From the NCBI GenBank assembly GCA_964023205.1, contig OZ026850.1, positions 3,184,368 through 3,248,367 on the forward strand: a stretch of 64,000 nucleotides of DNA, in the 5' to 3' direction. Below, piece by piece: positions 1 through 13,189 of the stretch. Positions within the stretch are counted from its first letter, which is position 1, and every line of letters begins with the position of its first letter. This stretch comes from Lutraria lutraria (Eukaryota; Mollusca; Bivalvia; Venerida; Mactridae). The notes beneath the pieces are model-generated. The model did not search any database and had not been told where the DNA came from. It worked only from the letters and a program-made list of their open reading frames with translations. The position numbers and the translations under genes were made by a program.

Positions 1-586
1 TTTGATAGTCTACTTCTTTCCATAAATACTTTTAAGCAACAAAAGACAATAATGTTATTGTTTGATAAATTTCCTTGCTCCACGGTACGCTCCCTTTTAT
101 TTCCCAGCATTATAATAGTTATGTGTTCTTCCTTCTATTGTGATCAATTAATTGAGTTACCGACTTCTCCCACAGTTTGTCAATCTGTAATATTCTTTTA
201 TATTTTGGGCTGTTTTCATTCATCCCTTTACTGCTATATATTTAACTTGGACCTCAAATATCATCAGTTCTCAAGTCTCACCGATCTGTTCTTAGCCCTC
301 AAATCTCAGTTCTCGAAATCACTCTTATGAATCAGAGTGCGCAATATTTTGCTCATGATTGTGACTATATCTTCTCAAGATCAGCTCTTGAAATATTATC
401 GCTATTCAGAGATTGTTGATGCTATCAGGACCATTGGGCCTTTTTGCCATTTTATGGGATTGTTTAGTTGAAGTTCTTAAGAAATATTTGCATAACCATA
501 TTATTGGATGTTTTAAGTAAAATAATGGATCATTGTAGCAAACATAATACTCCAATCCATATTCACTATTAGAAATAATTTTTCAG

Positions 587-3500
587 ATTCTGTCTGAACT
601 CAATAATCATTGTGGAAACGATGGTATCACTGACTTACCTGCATTAATATATGCAGCCAGTCATATGGATATTGATGAAGAAATGCAGAAGCATTTTAAT
701 GAAACTATAAAAATGTGGTATGAAAATGATCAAGAAGTTAAGGTGGAAGTGATGAAATTACGTGATGAACTTGGTGAAGTTAATGAAAAGGTGACAGAAA
801 TTGCTACAAATGTAAGCGGAATCAAGAGACACTACGAAGGTACATTGAATTTCCTATTAGTCAATATTTTATTCATACAGTCATGTTGGGAAATACTAGT
901 TTATAATGTATATATGAAGTGTTATGAAAGGGTTTCTTAGGTAAAGACATACCTGCACACCAGGTTATTTTATAATATTGGTGTAGTGAAGTTCAGAGGT
1001 AAATCTTCAGATGTACATGTATATATGTTGAACAATTTTACGTCAATCTTTTATAAAGGCAGCCTGCTAAGCACAATTTGTATTTACTTCGGGACTAAAC
1101 TTTCAAACCCTGACTGAGATTCATGTCTCATGTGATGTTTTGATTGAAGAAACAATGTCCAAGTCAATTTTGTGTGGATAGGCTTTTGCTATTATTTTCG
1201 AGTAGAGCAAGATAAGTAATGGTGTAGAATCCAGGTAAACGGAAAACTGGATGTGTTTTAAATGACTGGAATACAGTTGAAGACTGGTGTAGAAAATATT
1301 GACTCCTTCTCTACTTGCATGACTGTTATCAGAAATGATTTGTATAATATAATGAATTTGTGATTTTTTAAAAAGATATAATGTATGTCACCAAAACTTG
1401 ATACGTGTATCTGAGGTTAATCTGTATTATCACATTTTGTACTTGTTCCTGTATTGTCATTAGATTTTATCAGTTTAATTAACATTTTCGTTGACATATT
1501 CACAGCATTGATAAATTTGTCAGTTAATAAACAACTTGAATTGTATAACAATTATTTGGAATCCAATTTCAGACGGAGAACAAACAATTTATAAACGAGT
1601 GAAAGGAAATGAGAGAAAACCAAATATAGATGATGCTTCAGGTATATTTTATTCAACATCGAGTCATTTAAATATTCCTAAAATAATGAAACTAGACAAG
1701 AATAACAGCTAGAGCCATGAAACTTTCTAAGAATAATTGTCAGCATGTGAACTTTGTACTTTGATGCACATTTAATGGAGATCACTTGGGTTATTGTCCC
1801 TGATTAAGCAAAAAATGACATTTTTGGACTTGTGTGGATTGTAACTTTACAGTTTTACTCCAAGAATCATTCAAGAATATTTTTCTACTGAGATCAGCTG
1901 ACTAAGGGCCATTTATTAAGACAAAAGTTAGCAGACAACTGTTTATTGCTTTAGTTTTTCTTTACCCACTTTAAAATATACATAATTCTGTCTTGAAGCT
2001 ATATGTTAAATTCACAAGCACATGTACTGATCTTACCATCTCCACGTGTTAAAATTATCTAGAGTCTTTAAGGATAACCGACCCTAATACAAACAAATTT
2101 AATGACAATGAACAAAGTTATAGCTAACTGATACTTATAAAATGTGACATTCAAATATAACTTATTAAATATTTACTTTCAACCATGCAACATTTTAATA
2201 TGTTGCACCCGAATCAGTTATATTTGACTTTATATCATAAAGGAAGGTAATATTACTAACTAGTTCTCTCCCTTTTCTATGATTAAAAATGCCAAAATTA
2301 CACAATTCAGAAAAAAGCTCGTGGTAAATGATTTATAAATGATTCATTCTACATAGGCAATGAAAATAAACAAGAGTTTAATGGTCAGAAATGAATGCTT
2401 GCATTAGGGTCTGTAATCCTTAATGTGACAGACCATTTTTTTACTTCAGAATTCTATTGTACCAAAACAGCAGAATGTGGGGCATCCGTGTCCTACTTCT
2501 CGTTATTAAATAGTTAACTATTTATTTGAAATATGGATCAGAATATCTATGTATCACCCTCTAAATGGTTTTTAACAACCAAAGGATATATGTGGGACCT
2601 TTCTCTTCTATGTGGTAAATGTTTGTAACTTCATTTTTATTACCTCCCTGAAAGACTATCCGCTGAATTGATCAGGCTCTATAGTTACTTAAGTGTCTCT
2701 TTTTGTACATTTTTAGAAGTATTTCCTATTGAATTAATATTCGAAAACATGTGATATAGGTAATTGAAATCTATATAGTATTGATCAATATTAAAACAAT
2801 AATATCATTTTCAGATATCAGAGAAAATCTTATAAGAATTTATCAGGAAGATTGTTCGACCTTGTCAGTGTCTCCTTTGTTTGAAGATGAGACTGCTGAA
2901 CTTTTAAAAATCTACCAGAACCCAACAATGTTTCGGGTAAGTTATAACACAGAGCAAAGGAAAGAAAACAGTAAACATGAAAACCAAGAAGAACAAACAA
3001 TAGAAGATAAAAATAATATAACATCTTATCAAGGTATATTTGTCAAGGAAGACCGTCTGTGTAAGAATATTTACATTACCGGAGATGCGGGTGTGGGGAA
3101 AACATCATTATGTAAACGGATGTGTCTGTTATGGTGTAAATCAAAATCAAATGACCAAATTGAAGGCAAATGTGACGATAAAACTGGTGGTCGTTTAAAA
3201 GCTGACGTACAATACATGTCTAGATTTGATTTTGTATTTTATGTGACCCTACGTGACACTGATTTAATCGATATTAATGCTATGATTGTTGAACAGTTGT
3301 TTTATACAGATAATCATAAAGAAAATGATGAAATGTACAAGCGCATAAAAAATATTCTGATGAACAATGACTGCCTCGTAATATTGGACGGTTTTGATGA
3401 ATGGACGCCTAAGACGGTTGAAAAGGGGAAATGTGACAAACCCTCGTGCAAAGCTTCTGAGAAATGTGTATTTCTGACAACTTGTAGACCCTACAAAATT

Positions 3501-5537
3501 AGTAAGATAAGATTGTTGCCGACTCAGATAGATCAGCAAGTTCAGATTACTGGTATTGACACTTCGCATGATTATGTTGAATATTTGTTAAAGGATATGA
3601 ATGAGACGAATCATGACTTCAAAGATCCAGACGAATTCATAAATGATGTAAGCGAATGTAAGCTTACCGAGTTACTATGTATTCCGATGATTGCCTCACA
3701 TCTGGTGGTTCTGTGGTGTGATAGAAAGCTGACTGAAATGTCTCAAGCACATATTTATTCCCATATACTAGACATGCTTTTTGAAAGAGCTGAAAAAAGA
3801 AAGGTCAATATTCCAAAATCACCAGGAGAAGAATTTCAACTACCAGATTCACTTGCAGAGTTTATGTATTTACAACAACATGCTCCTTTATTGCATAAAT
3901 TATGTTTACTTTCATTTAAATCATTGTTTAACAAAGACAAAATGGCTGCAAATCTTGTATTTTCTAAACAGCAGTTGACGTCTGAACCATATAAATTGTC
4001 CGATGAAGAAAGTGATTTTCTGTGTCAAATTGGCATTTTGTCAAAACATAAGGTGACAGGGCGTTATTTGAAACAAAAGCAAAAACTATCATTTATTCAT
4101 AAGAGTTATATTGAATTTTTAGCTGCATTTTTTTTATCTTCATTCGACAAAAATAACTCTTTTGATGAAATTGTTAAGGGATGGACCTGTGTAAATGATG
4201 TTGTACAATATGAAAACTTCTTTCTCTTTCTATCTGGATTTTCCTGGGAAAAGATGAATACTTTGCTTGAGAAAATGTACCAATCATTGTCAGATTATTT
4301 TCATTTATGTAGAATATGTATATTTCATTATCAGGATGTGTTTTATTACAATGATAATTACATGGAACAGATTAAGTCACTACAAAGCTTGATTGTCAAA
4401 TGTTTCCGCTTGGTCAGAAAATACGATGAACAAGATTGTAAACTTCCTATTGAAGATATTATTTTCCCATGTGATTCAGATCTTTATGTAGATGGTGATC
4501 AGATTAATGCTTTGAATGAACTCATAAGGTTAAATACAACATCCATAAAATCAATACATTCTTATGATTATTATCAAGACTTTGATGAAATCCGTTGTCT
4601 GCAATATTTAAGTATACAAGAAGTGTCGTCTTATGATTATATACAGTTCATCGAGTGCATGCTACGGAATAATGCAACACTGCACACTGTTAATATACAA
4701 CACTATGATATTTGTGGACTATTCATGCCATTACCACCATTGATAAGTCTCCATAATCTGACAACATTGTCTCTGGCTAGTGTTGAAGTGCCACATAGCA
4801 GTTTACATGATCTAGTGACATTTCTGTCTGACAATGTTCGCATTGAAAATATATGTTTATCTGATGTGTCTTGTTCCGATCATGAAAGGTTTGTTATGGA
4901 TAATTACTGTGAATTATTGACTCTAAATCTGCAACAACATACAAAACTCACTGCATTATGTCTGAATGAAGTTAATATTTCATGTAACTATGTAAACAAT
5001 TCTAGTTTACAGTCCATCACATTGTTACCATTATTTCAGAGCATTGTTAGACTTTCTTATAGTGATGTATTTAACTGCATTAAGGATTCACAACTTGAAC
5101 ATCTTTATATCAATGGCCATTATGGTTATAACTCTAATTACACAAATTCCCATTATGACATGTCAGATTACAATACAATGAAAACATTGATGTCTACAGT
5201 GAAAACTCTGTCATGTATCAAGGTACTAACACTTAAACACATGTTGTTACCTAATGATGTTTTATTAAAACTGCATCCTCATGTAAGACAAGTGAGGATA
5301 GTGCTAAAGTGTGTCACAATGAGTCGTCAATGTTTTCATTGTTTTATTGAAAGTTGTGTAAACAATAAATTTAAGATAAAAGTTATGTTATCTAGATGTC
5401 AGATTACATCAGCTGATGGAGAAACTCACAGTGTACTGTTAGAGGCGGAGTCAGTGGAATACATGTCTGAATATCTTCAATCAATATCTACAATAAACAT
5501 CACACATAAAGATGGTTCAAGCTTACACTTTCAATAA
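587..5537 (+). CDS. NLR-type immune receptor, gene 1 (5' exons outside window)
   Basis: Three exons are visible: 587-839 (after TTTTTCAG, donor GTACAT), 1573-1641, and 2815-5537 ending at TAA. Phases 0/1/1 agree, giving 1,014 codons plus stop. The exon at 587 opens ILSELNNHCGNDGITDLP, the same linker as in gene 2. The last exon has Walker A GDAGVGKTS (3081-3107), Walker B ILDGFDEW (3381-3404), TTCRPYK, HKSYIEFLAAFF, and LRR-like repeats from about 4,600 to the end. Leader, Ig and HEPN exons like those of gene 2 would lie left of position 1. The apparent start near 2781 is a TTG in the intron, not a real start. The NACHT part is almost identical to gene 2, whereas the LRR part is clearly diverged and lacks the acidic insertion. 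Confidence 0.82.
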
Positions 5538-6074
5538 ACAAGTTGTCAGTAAAATTTGATTTTGTTTTTGCAAACATTTCGTGAAACAAAAATATGATTT
5601 TAAAACAAAATTTGATGGACGCGCTAGCAAAATGAATGGAAATCACGCACTCGAAAATGGCCGTAACAACTTTTTTATTAGTGAACGGAAACATGCCATC
5701 GAACCATTCATTTTCTTAATTAAATCATTTCCTACAAGTTGAGTCATGTTTTGATGCAAATTTTTTTTGCATTTTTGTGATTTTGATGAAAACAGAAAGT
5801 CTAGTTTTCTTTTATGCCAATATATTGATTAATTTGAGTTTGTTTTACTATAAAACATTCACTAAAGACTTGTTACTTTTAAGACCCATGCAACCAGTAT
5901 ATTGTTTGAAATATGAATTACATGTATATTTGTGTAACTGATAACATTTCACACGTTTTTCCCCGTTTCTTTGTTTATTAATGTTTAATTTTGTGTAAAT
6001 ATTTATTTCATTTCTCTGTATTTTTGTGCACTGCATACACTTTTATACATGTATATTAATGTCACAACCAGATT

Positions 6075-6080
6075 AATAAA
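6075..6080 (+). terminator. Probable polyadenylation signal, NLR gene 1
   Basis: AATAAA about 540 bases after the stop codon of gene 1, followed at once by a GT-rich stretch (TTTGTGTTTG), the usual arrangement for 3' end formation. The paralogous position in gene 2 is altered, so the two genes may end differently. Confidence 0.5.
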
Positions 6081-6716
6081 ATTTGTGTTTGATAATTTCT
6101 TCTTGATTGTTATAATAAGATATATCAGAAATTTACCTCAAAATATTGCAAGATGGCTCAATGTACGAGTTCTGTGAGCAACAATAAGACATCCAGATTA
6201 TTAAACTACGGATATCTGGATATCTGCTTGATCATCGAATTCCTTTAACTGGAACCAGATTATAAAACATATACACTCATAAAATATTGATTGAAGGGTA
6301 ATGTACGTTAACTCAGTTGCATCTATCAATTGCTACAGAATAGATTATCTCCCTTGGATAGCATAGCCTTGACACAAATACGAAGTCGACGTTAGAAAGT
6401 GTTTATACCAAGTCAGGCCCGTAGGAAGCTACTTAGATTGGGGTTAATTTTAAATTAGGGGAATACTTATTTACTTAGTGCTAAAAACTCGAACTCAACC
6501 AGAACTAATATTCATAAACCAAGCAAAACGGTTCAAATTCACTCACTTGCACACACATATTTTAAGACCGACCGACATACAGGCAATTCATTTACACATT
6601 CAAGCAGTCAGTCAAATAGTTACTCATAATCTTAAATACATCCTCGCTCGGTCAGACACAAACTCGCACATTTACTATCAAGTTTGCAGTTGTCGCTTTC
6701 AGAATGTACGTAGATG

Positions 6717-6897
6717 TACAATCAAACCTGTTCTAGCGGTCATCTCTGAATAAAAGCCACACAGTGAATAACGGCAATTCTCTTAAAAATCATTTTAATT
6801 ATTATGAACAAAATGACCTCCGAATAAAGGCTATCTGTCAATAAAGGCCACGATTTTTCTTTTACAAAGGTGACCTTTGTTCAGAGGTTTTACTGTA
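6717..6897 (-). mobile_element. Tigger/pogo-like MITE (TACAGT...AAACCT family)
   Basis: Ends are TACAATCAAACCTG and the complement AGGTTTTACTGTA; the inside is built of degenerate phrases about GGCC and CCTTTATT. Termini of the form TACAGTnnAACCT with TA at the edge are typical of Tc1/mariner/pogo-type elements. It has no coding potential. Confidence 0.5.
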
Positions 6898-7143
6898 TCT
6901 ACAATCCTATAGGTAGGGAACATTTCTCAGTGCATTGCACATTCAATAGTTTGTTATATTTGGGAATATGTGCCTGTTGTGTGTGTTTATATCATTAGTA
7001 GGGAAAACGAAACGTTCTCGAATAATCGCTCTGATTAAATATTACTTATATCATTACACCAAAAGAATGAATTAACAACAGTGAATTATTATGAATATAT
7101 ATACGTATGTTTGAAAATACATGAATATCATTACCATAATCAT

Positions 7144-9102
7144 TTCACCATTTTCTCAGATTCGTTATCTGCATTACAGGCCCTACACAATATGAAATCT
7201 GTTATATCTTCGAACGAATCTCTCGTCTCGATATATAAACAAATGGTATTCTACTGGATCCCAGGTCACATGGGTATAAAAAGTAATGATAGAGCTGATG
7301 CAGCTGCTAAATCAGCCCTGGCATTGCCAATTTCAAACGTCAAGATTCCATACACTGATTTTAAATTTTCTATTTTTGTTGTTCGGTACGAACTATAAAG
7401 TTAATTATTTCCATTTTTCAACAATCGCTCAGTTTTCATTTTTTCTGCATACCGAACAGCTTCCATTTACCTTCCGCCTACGAACATAGTTCCAATTTTT
7501 CAATTCAATGGCATAAATACAAATTCAAATTTTACGTACATATAAGGCTATGCAATATCGTAAACGAACAATACAAAACAGTCGTAAAAAATCTAAACAA
7601 TCCTCTCCCTCGGGTTACTACAATAATTACTATCAGTACACACATTTCAAGGAAGGATGACGTCATAATACTCGTGCTGTATATGCTAATTTAGTCTGGT
7701 TCCTAGCTTCTATTGTAAACGTATAGAAGTCATCATTGAATTCATGGACGATGCGATGATAACTGGGTGTCAACCAAATATTTAAAAAAGTGGTTCATCG
7801 GGAAATTGTAATCGATTAATTTAATGCTTATAACGTGTAACTTTTTCTTCGAGCATGTCTTCATGTATGAGATATTACATTCTGCATAAGTTGAGTATAC
7901 AAAGAGGCACGTAATGTAGACTATATAATATTATGCTAATTGCTGAACTACTTTTGGTGATCAGATGCGAATCATAAACTAAAGTTCTGGAAGCACATGG
8001 AACGGGAACAACTTTAACAACTGCATAGCAGGTGTAGAAAAGCGTTAGTAGTACTTAAGTCTGCATCAAAATTATGTGCGAACTATCGTTCGGATTCAAA
8101 AACTCACCTTACAAAGAAATTCAACTTTCCTTTACAACACCCTTTACCTCAGAATACTACAATATTTACTAATATCAGTACATTCATTTCAAGGAATAAT
8201 TCACGTGCTATTTGCTAATTGCTGAACACACTTTAGGTGATCAGATGGAAATATAGTCCAAAGTACTGAAAGTACATGGAACAGGAACAACTTCAACAAT
8301 TGCATGGCGGATGTAGAAAAGCGTAGTACTTTGGTCTGCATCAACATTCATGCGCGCCGACCGTGTGAATGCTATGGAAAGCTGAACTATCGTTCAGTGC
8401 CCAAAACTCAGTCCAGTACCTCACCCTACAAAGAAATTCAACTTTTGACTGCTTTGAATTTCCGAACAACAGCAGTGCCCTCAGAGCTCTGATTAACTGT
8501 ATCCGATCTTCTTGGCAGATCTAATAGGATGCCGACATTGGTAACAAACTTCACTTTGTCAAAGCAACCCTCTGTGAATGACACCCCTCTTACAGGTCCA
8601 ATCGTCGAGAAGAAGTAATATTATCAAGATGCAGAATTGGTCAAGCTCGTTTAACTCACTCTTGGTTTCTCACCGGAGAGGATATGCCAGAATGTATTCC
8701 ATGCGGTGCACCACATTCTATCAGGTATGTTCTTGTTGACTGCATCGAGCTTCAGCCAATTCGTAGAAATCATTTTAACGTTCAAGAGATGAACACACTT
8801 TTTGAAAATTTAAAACCTGAAACCATTATCAGTTATTTAAAGGAAGTAGGACTTTTCAATAGACTCTACTACTTTTTAAACACTTCATTTTTATCAATGT
8901 TAACTATTTAGTTAACTTTTGCCATCACCATTTAATTTTAAACATATTTATGCAAGTCACCCTTCATTCACATTAATACTTTATTTTATTATATGACTTA
9001 ATTTTTATTATATCTATAGACTTCCCTTTTTAATTTTTATTGCGCGCTATGTGACCATTTGTAGTCGATGTGTCATAAAACAACACTAAACAAACAAACA
9101 AA
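7144..9102 (+). pseudogene. Decayed non-LTR retrotransposon ORF2 end (RNase H and C-terminal zinc region)
   Basis: Two coding remnants separated by about 1.1 kb of inserted or unrelated sequence. The first (7144-7375) reads FTIFSDSLSALQALHNMKS, then YWIPGHMGIKSNDRADAAAK, an RNase H fold with two catalytic Asp positions but an internal deletion. The second (about 8528-8911) reads NKLHFVKATLCE, stop, HPSYRSNRREEVILSR, then RIGQARLTHSWFLTGED and CIPCGAPHSIRYVLVDC, the conserved tail of RNase H-bearing non-LTR ORF2 proteins. A TGA at 8579 sits where Trp is expected. A 3' tail (AACA)n ends near 9102. The direct-repeat fragments at 7930-8060 and 8210-8345 lie in the inserted part. Confidence 0.7.
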
Positions 9103-9154
9103 CATGAATATCATTAATCAGACTTCATGCGAGACATTCTTGATATTTTGTGTA

Positions 9155-9392
9155 TATCGGGTTTTACGCCCCTTTTCAACAGTCAATGTCACATCAGGCG
9201 GACAGTTCACCTAACCATCGTTCATGGGAAGAAGCAGTACTAGACTCCCACCCCCCGTACGCAGTTGCCTACTTTCTCACATAAAGAGACATGGTCAGTA
9301 GCGGGGCTCCAACCCACCACGCTCTATCAGTGAGAGGTTACAGTGATTTGAAGTCAGCGACCTTAACCATTTGACCACGGAGGCGTGCCGAG
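9155..9392 (-). mobile_element. tRNA-derived SINE, minus strand
   Basis: Read on the minus strand it starts with a tRNA-like head (CCGTGGTCAAATGGTTAAGG, then GGTTGGAGCC as a B-box relic). It then has a mollusc-type body (GTACTG, GGTTAGGTGAAC) and ends in the GTTGAAAAGGGGCGTAAAAC tail. A 5'-truncated relative lies at 11903-12070 on the plus strand. Confidence 0.6.
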
Positions 9393-9519
9393 ACATCCTT
9401 GAAGTTATGAAAACAAAGTTATGTATGGGACCAATAAAGACTATTACTATTGTGTTCCATAATCAACCACTTGAATAGCACGGAATCCTGTTAGTGCCAT
9501 ATCAAATAACATCCGTCGC

Positions 9520-9705
9520 CCCCCAAAAGCGACGCACGACAACACGATGCGACAATGCGACGACGCAATACGACGGACGACAATGCGGTACAAAATGTTC
9601 TGATGTCGAATTGCCAATTTTGGCACGATATTCGTCAAATACGACACTCGACATTGCGACAATGCGATACGAAGCGCGACAATGCGATGCTACATTTGTC
9701 AAAAT
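9520..9705 (+). repeat. Degenerate GACAATGCGA minisatellite-like tract
   Basis: Phrases such as GCGACAATGCGA, ACGACAATGCGG and ACATTGCGACAATGCGATA recur irregularly across about 185 bases, with inverted relatives (ATGTCGAATTGCC). It is much richer in CpG than its surroundings. Open frames in it on both strands are by-products of the repeat. Confidence 0.55.
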
Positions 9706-9739
9706 GTCGTACCAAGTTGAACTGGTGTTCATTTAAATA

Positions 9740-10521
9740 TATACATAAATACCCATAAATTGTTACAGATTACAAATGTCGTTGAAAAATGCTTGGGATG
9801 TAGTAAAAAGGTATATTCCGTTCTGTTGGTGGTGTATTTCTTCGTGATTTCGGAGCAAAGGAGTTCTATACCTTTATTAATTTATATTATGGTAATTGTT
9901 TAAAACGTTTATTATGTTGTTATAAAACATGATCTGACGGTGTTTCAGAGTACAAATAGAATTCATGGTTAGTTGAGAGTCTGTAGGGGACCATACGCCG
10001 GTAGCCTGTGCTTAAGTCTACATTTACTTCCAATGGGCAAATGGTTTTGTTATACAATGCAGCAAAGAAGTAACTTCAAGATCCCATGCAATCGCATGTG
10101 AAAGAAGTTGATTGGCATTTGGGGAGCGACGTACGACATTTGAAATGGTACTAACATGATTCCGTAGAATAGTGCTTATTATCGATCGTAATTTGATATT
10201 CTATACTTTTATAGCTAGGAATACTTTATGACGCCTTTTAAAACATTGTTTTACAGGTTTCAAACAAAATCAATAGAGCGATATTTGTTCGGAGGCCAAA
10301 ACATGCAATAAGAAATGTAAAAACACAATCACTTCACATGTTTTTGACTTCTATTTAAAGGTAGTACGGTTAAATGTAAGTTTCCATGTATTGTAATTAA
10401 GATTGATGTAATGTATTTAATGTGAATTATGTTTAAATATCTCATAGCTAGAGTTCACAAATAAATATGGTATTACGTCTTTTGGACGCAAGCTTACAAT
10501 GATCTATTATTATGATTTTTC
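9740..10521. other. Intergenic, nothing recognised
   Basis: AT-rich sequence between the minisatellite-like tract and the first MITE-400 copy. No frame with recognisable similarity, no tRNA-like box and no clear inverted repeat was seen. Confidence 0.4.
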
Positions 10522-10866
10522 AATCATAACCACTCGGGCAATCCCGTCACTGAGAAATACGCTTCTTATATAAACATAGAGATATAGATTTTGGTTATAT
10601 GGTTTCCGGTCACTACTTTTTCAACTCTAGGCATTCGTTTTCAAGAATCATTCTCCTAATGGCAGACTTTCAAACATGTTTATTGTTGAAGATTGATCAA
10701 ATGGGCATCAGTTTCCCATTAAATGAGAAACAGGTTGTTTCCATCGTTGGATTCCCAGGGTCATTCATGATAAAAAGTAGTCCTTGACGAACAATTATAA
10801 CGATATAGCGGACAGCCTATTACGCCCGAGGCATTTTCTTTAGACAAACGCCGAGGAGTTCCGATT
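10522..10866 (+). mobile_element. About 350-400 bp MITE family, copy a
   Basis: Ends are AATC-TAACC-CTCGGGC on the left and CGCCGAGGAGTTCCGATT on the right, an imperfect 17-18 bp inverted pair. The shared interior phrases are GGTTTCCGGTCAC, TTTCAAAC, GGTTGTTTCCATCGTTGGAT and TAGACAAACGCC. Other copies: 37161-37558 (+), 45682-45976 (-), 47341-47703 (-). Ends-only relics: 48903-48972 and 54307-54382. Confidence 0.6.
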
Positions 10867-11902
10867 GATGAGTTTGCAGTTCATTCTAATACATTTGTAG
10901 TAGGTATTTCATTAAAAGCCGGACACGTACTAAAAACATCAAGTACTGCTTAATATAAATTTCTTTATGTCTTCTTTGATAACTAAATGTTTTTCCTATA
11001 TATAAATATGTATTCACGTGGTTATGCAACGCCCCAGCCCCTTAATGGGTTTATGAAGAAATTACAGTATAATACTATGTAATTTGACTGCATTTTACCG
11101 CCTTGCAGAGAAATAGCGATAACTTTGGATAAGGATTGGATCAAACCGTGTTTTAGAAGTCTCATATTGGTCATTATCCACTGGAACACCTCGGCCCATT
11201 TCGTACCTCCATCTGACCTCTGATGTTCTTGGTAGAATTATTAAGAAAAGGATTCGTATACGCCTTATATGTGTGATGAGATTTACTGCAAAGGAAATGT
11301 GATCTCTGAATAACTGAGTTCTTAAAATGGCGTCTGCCGAGGATTGTCTAGAATTATGCAGAATTGTTCACCAGACAGTGAAATCGTTCAACATTGCAAT
11401 ACACAGCAAACAACAAACAGAAGTAAGAAACTAGGAAGGCGTTTTTTTAAGGCTTTGACAAAGCCTTCCATACTTATTACTATGGAAAAAAGGTCATTTG
11501 AGGTTATTACCAAATCTCTTACTACCACGGTGAAAGGGCGGAAGTACTTCCGCGATGCGCAACGAAAAATAGTTCCATCATTTTATGAACATATACAGCG
11601 CTATTCGTCGGCTTTCATAAATTAAAACCCGTTGTTATATGTGATTTAATGTTTTGTTTATGTTTTAGGGAAGATATACTTTTATTGTTAAAAAGAAAAC
11701 AAAATCAGAATAACTCTGCACCTACCAATGCGATCAGCAGATGACCTGACCTAAATAACAAATTTCCGAAAATCAACGCAGTGTAATCATCAAATCGCTG
11801 CAATGGTTGTTTTTATAAGCAAAACAAAGTAGTCAGTTACGGTAATTCAATAAAGACGCCGAAATAACGCCGATCAATAATGCAGGTCACTTATTTCGGC
11901 CG

Positions 11903-12070
11903 ACCATGTCTCTTTATGTGAGAAAGTAGGCAGTTGCATACGGAGGATGGGAGTCTAGTACTGGTTCTTCACAGGAACGATTGTTAGGTGAACTTTCAGC
12001 CTCATGTGACTCTGACTGTTGAAATGGGGCGTAAACTCGATATAAAACAAAATATAAATACTTTTTTCGA
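11903..12070 (+). mobile_element. 5'-truncated SINE
   Basis: It shares the body and tail of the minus-strand SINE at 9155-9392: ACCATGTCTCTTTATGTGAG, then GTTAGGTGAAC, then GTTGAAATGGGGCGTAAAC. The tRNA-like head is missing. Confidence 0.55.
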
Positions 12071-12379
12071 TAGACATCGCTAATTATCACACGTTGATGT
12101 AAATTAACGTCTCTGTATAGGTATCGCTCCACCCACTACATAGGTATTAACTCCTCCTACGGCTGGTAGAATGTCTAATGTTTACGATTGATACTGGTTA
12201 TGTTATAACTGGGAATCGGATTTTAAATGGGCCCTACTTCAATCTGTTGTTTAATGTTTATTCAAAAGTGAATGAATTTATTTACGCATGTGCAGAATTT
12301 AAAGCACCGCAGCACTACATGCTTTGACACATTATAATTTATAAACCTTAGTATTATATGAGGTTGCCATTACAATGCT

Positions 12380-12605
12380 GGTACGACGGACAGTCCTAAA
12401 ATATGGACATAATGAACAATCAGTTGCGTATTCAATTTTGTATTATGGACTGTTGATTACATGTTGACATGATGAACTATCCTTATATTTTGGAGTGATG
12501 AACTGTCCGACATGTTGTCATGACGCACAGTACTAAAATATTGACATTATACACAGTCCATACATATTGGCATGATGAACCATCCTCAAATATTAACATG
12601 ATAAT
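12380..12605 (+). repeat. Degenerate tandem repeat, GACATGATGAACTGTCC phrase
   Basis: About six imperfect units of roughly 38-45 bases, each with a form of ACATnATGAACTnTCC followed by an AT-rich spacer (TAAAATATT). Related phrases (GTTGACCTGTCCGAAT) recur near 28870-29010. No coding potential. Confidence 0.5.
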
Positions 12606-12727
12606 ATATATAATTATGTCCTGAAATTATTTTGCCAACATTTCTGTACAAAGCCTTCCCATCAGTACATTCAGTGCTTTCATTTATTTAAGTTTCATAT
12701 CCAGGTTATTCCAATTACGGCATACTA

Positions 12728-12750
12728 CACATATATATATATATATATAC
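12728..12750. repeat. (AT)n microsatellite
   Basis: A run of alternating A and T just before a GTCGAGGTAAAACGTAGTCG phrase that recurs in the window. Confidence 0.8.
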
Positions 12751-13189
12751 TGGTCGAGGTAAAACGTAGTCGACCGAGACGTGCCGAATGAATCATTATC
12801 AATAATAAGCAGTTTGTTCAATCTGTCGAGTGTCGGTGTTTTTTGTCTGCTCCTTCAAAACATATGGATTATATTTAATCTGAGGCATTCACGTGTGCAA
12901 TAGGTTACACCAGGGATTTTACATTATTGTTTCTGATTATACTATTGAGACAAAGCTAGATGATGAGACGCAAACTTGGACAAGAATAAAACACGCAAAG
13001 ATGTTTTATAATAATTTGTTTACGTCGTTCGCATTGATAAGTATTCAAGCACTACATACATTGATACGCGAGATAACTAGCACAAATGTAAAATTCAATG
13101 GTTAAGTTTACGTAAATAGCGACCAGGGGGTAACACAGGAGGTACCTTTTTTGATCTTGTTCCAAAAAGATCAAATAACTTGAATATTA

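Larger units (their letters stand above)
1..6412 (+). repeat. Tandem segmental duplication, block 1
   Basis: This block pairs with 21058-28016. Similarity is visible from the first bases (GATAGTCTACTTCTTT at 4-19) through the intron, all three exons, and the 3' flank up to the ACCAAGTCA region near 6412. Divergence is uneven: moderate from 1 to about 700, nearly none from about 785 to 4040, and substantial after that. The block extends left of the window. Confidence 0.85.

Noticed and set aside
2781..2814. NACHT frame extended upstream as a start of the NLR protein
   Set aside because: It begins at TTG, is intronic, and the acceptor at 2813-2814 restores phase with the upstream exon. The same applies at 24247-24280.
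11344..11625. 93-codon frame as a gene
   Set aside because: No recognised motif, no matching splice sites, surrounded by repeats.
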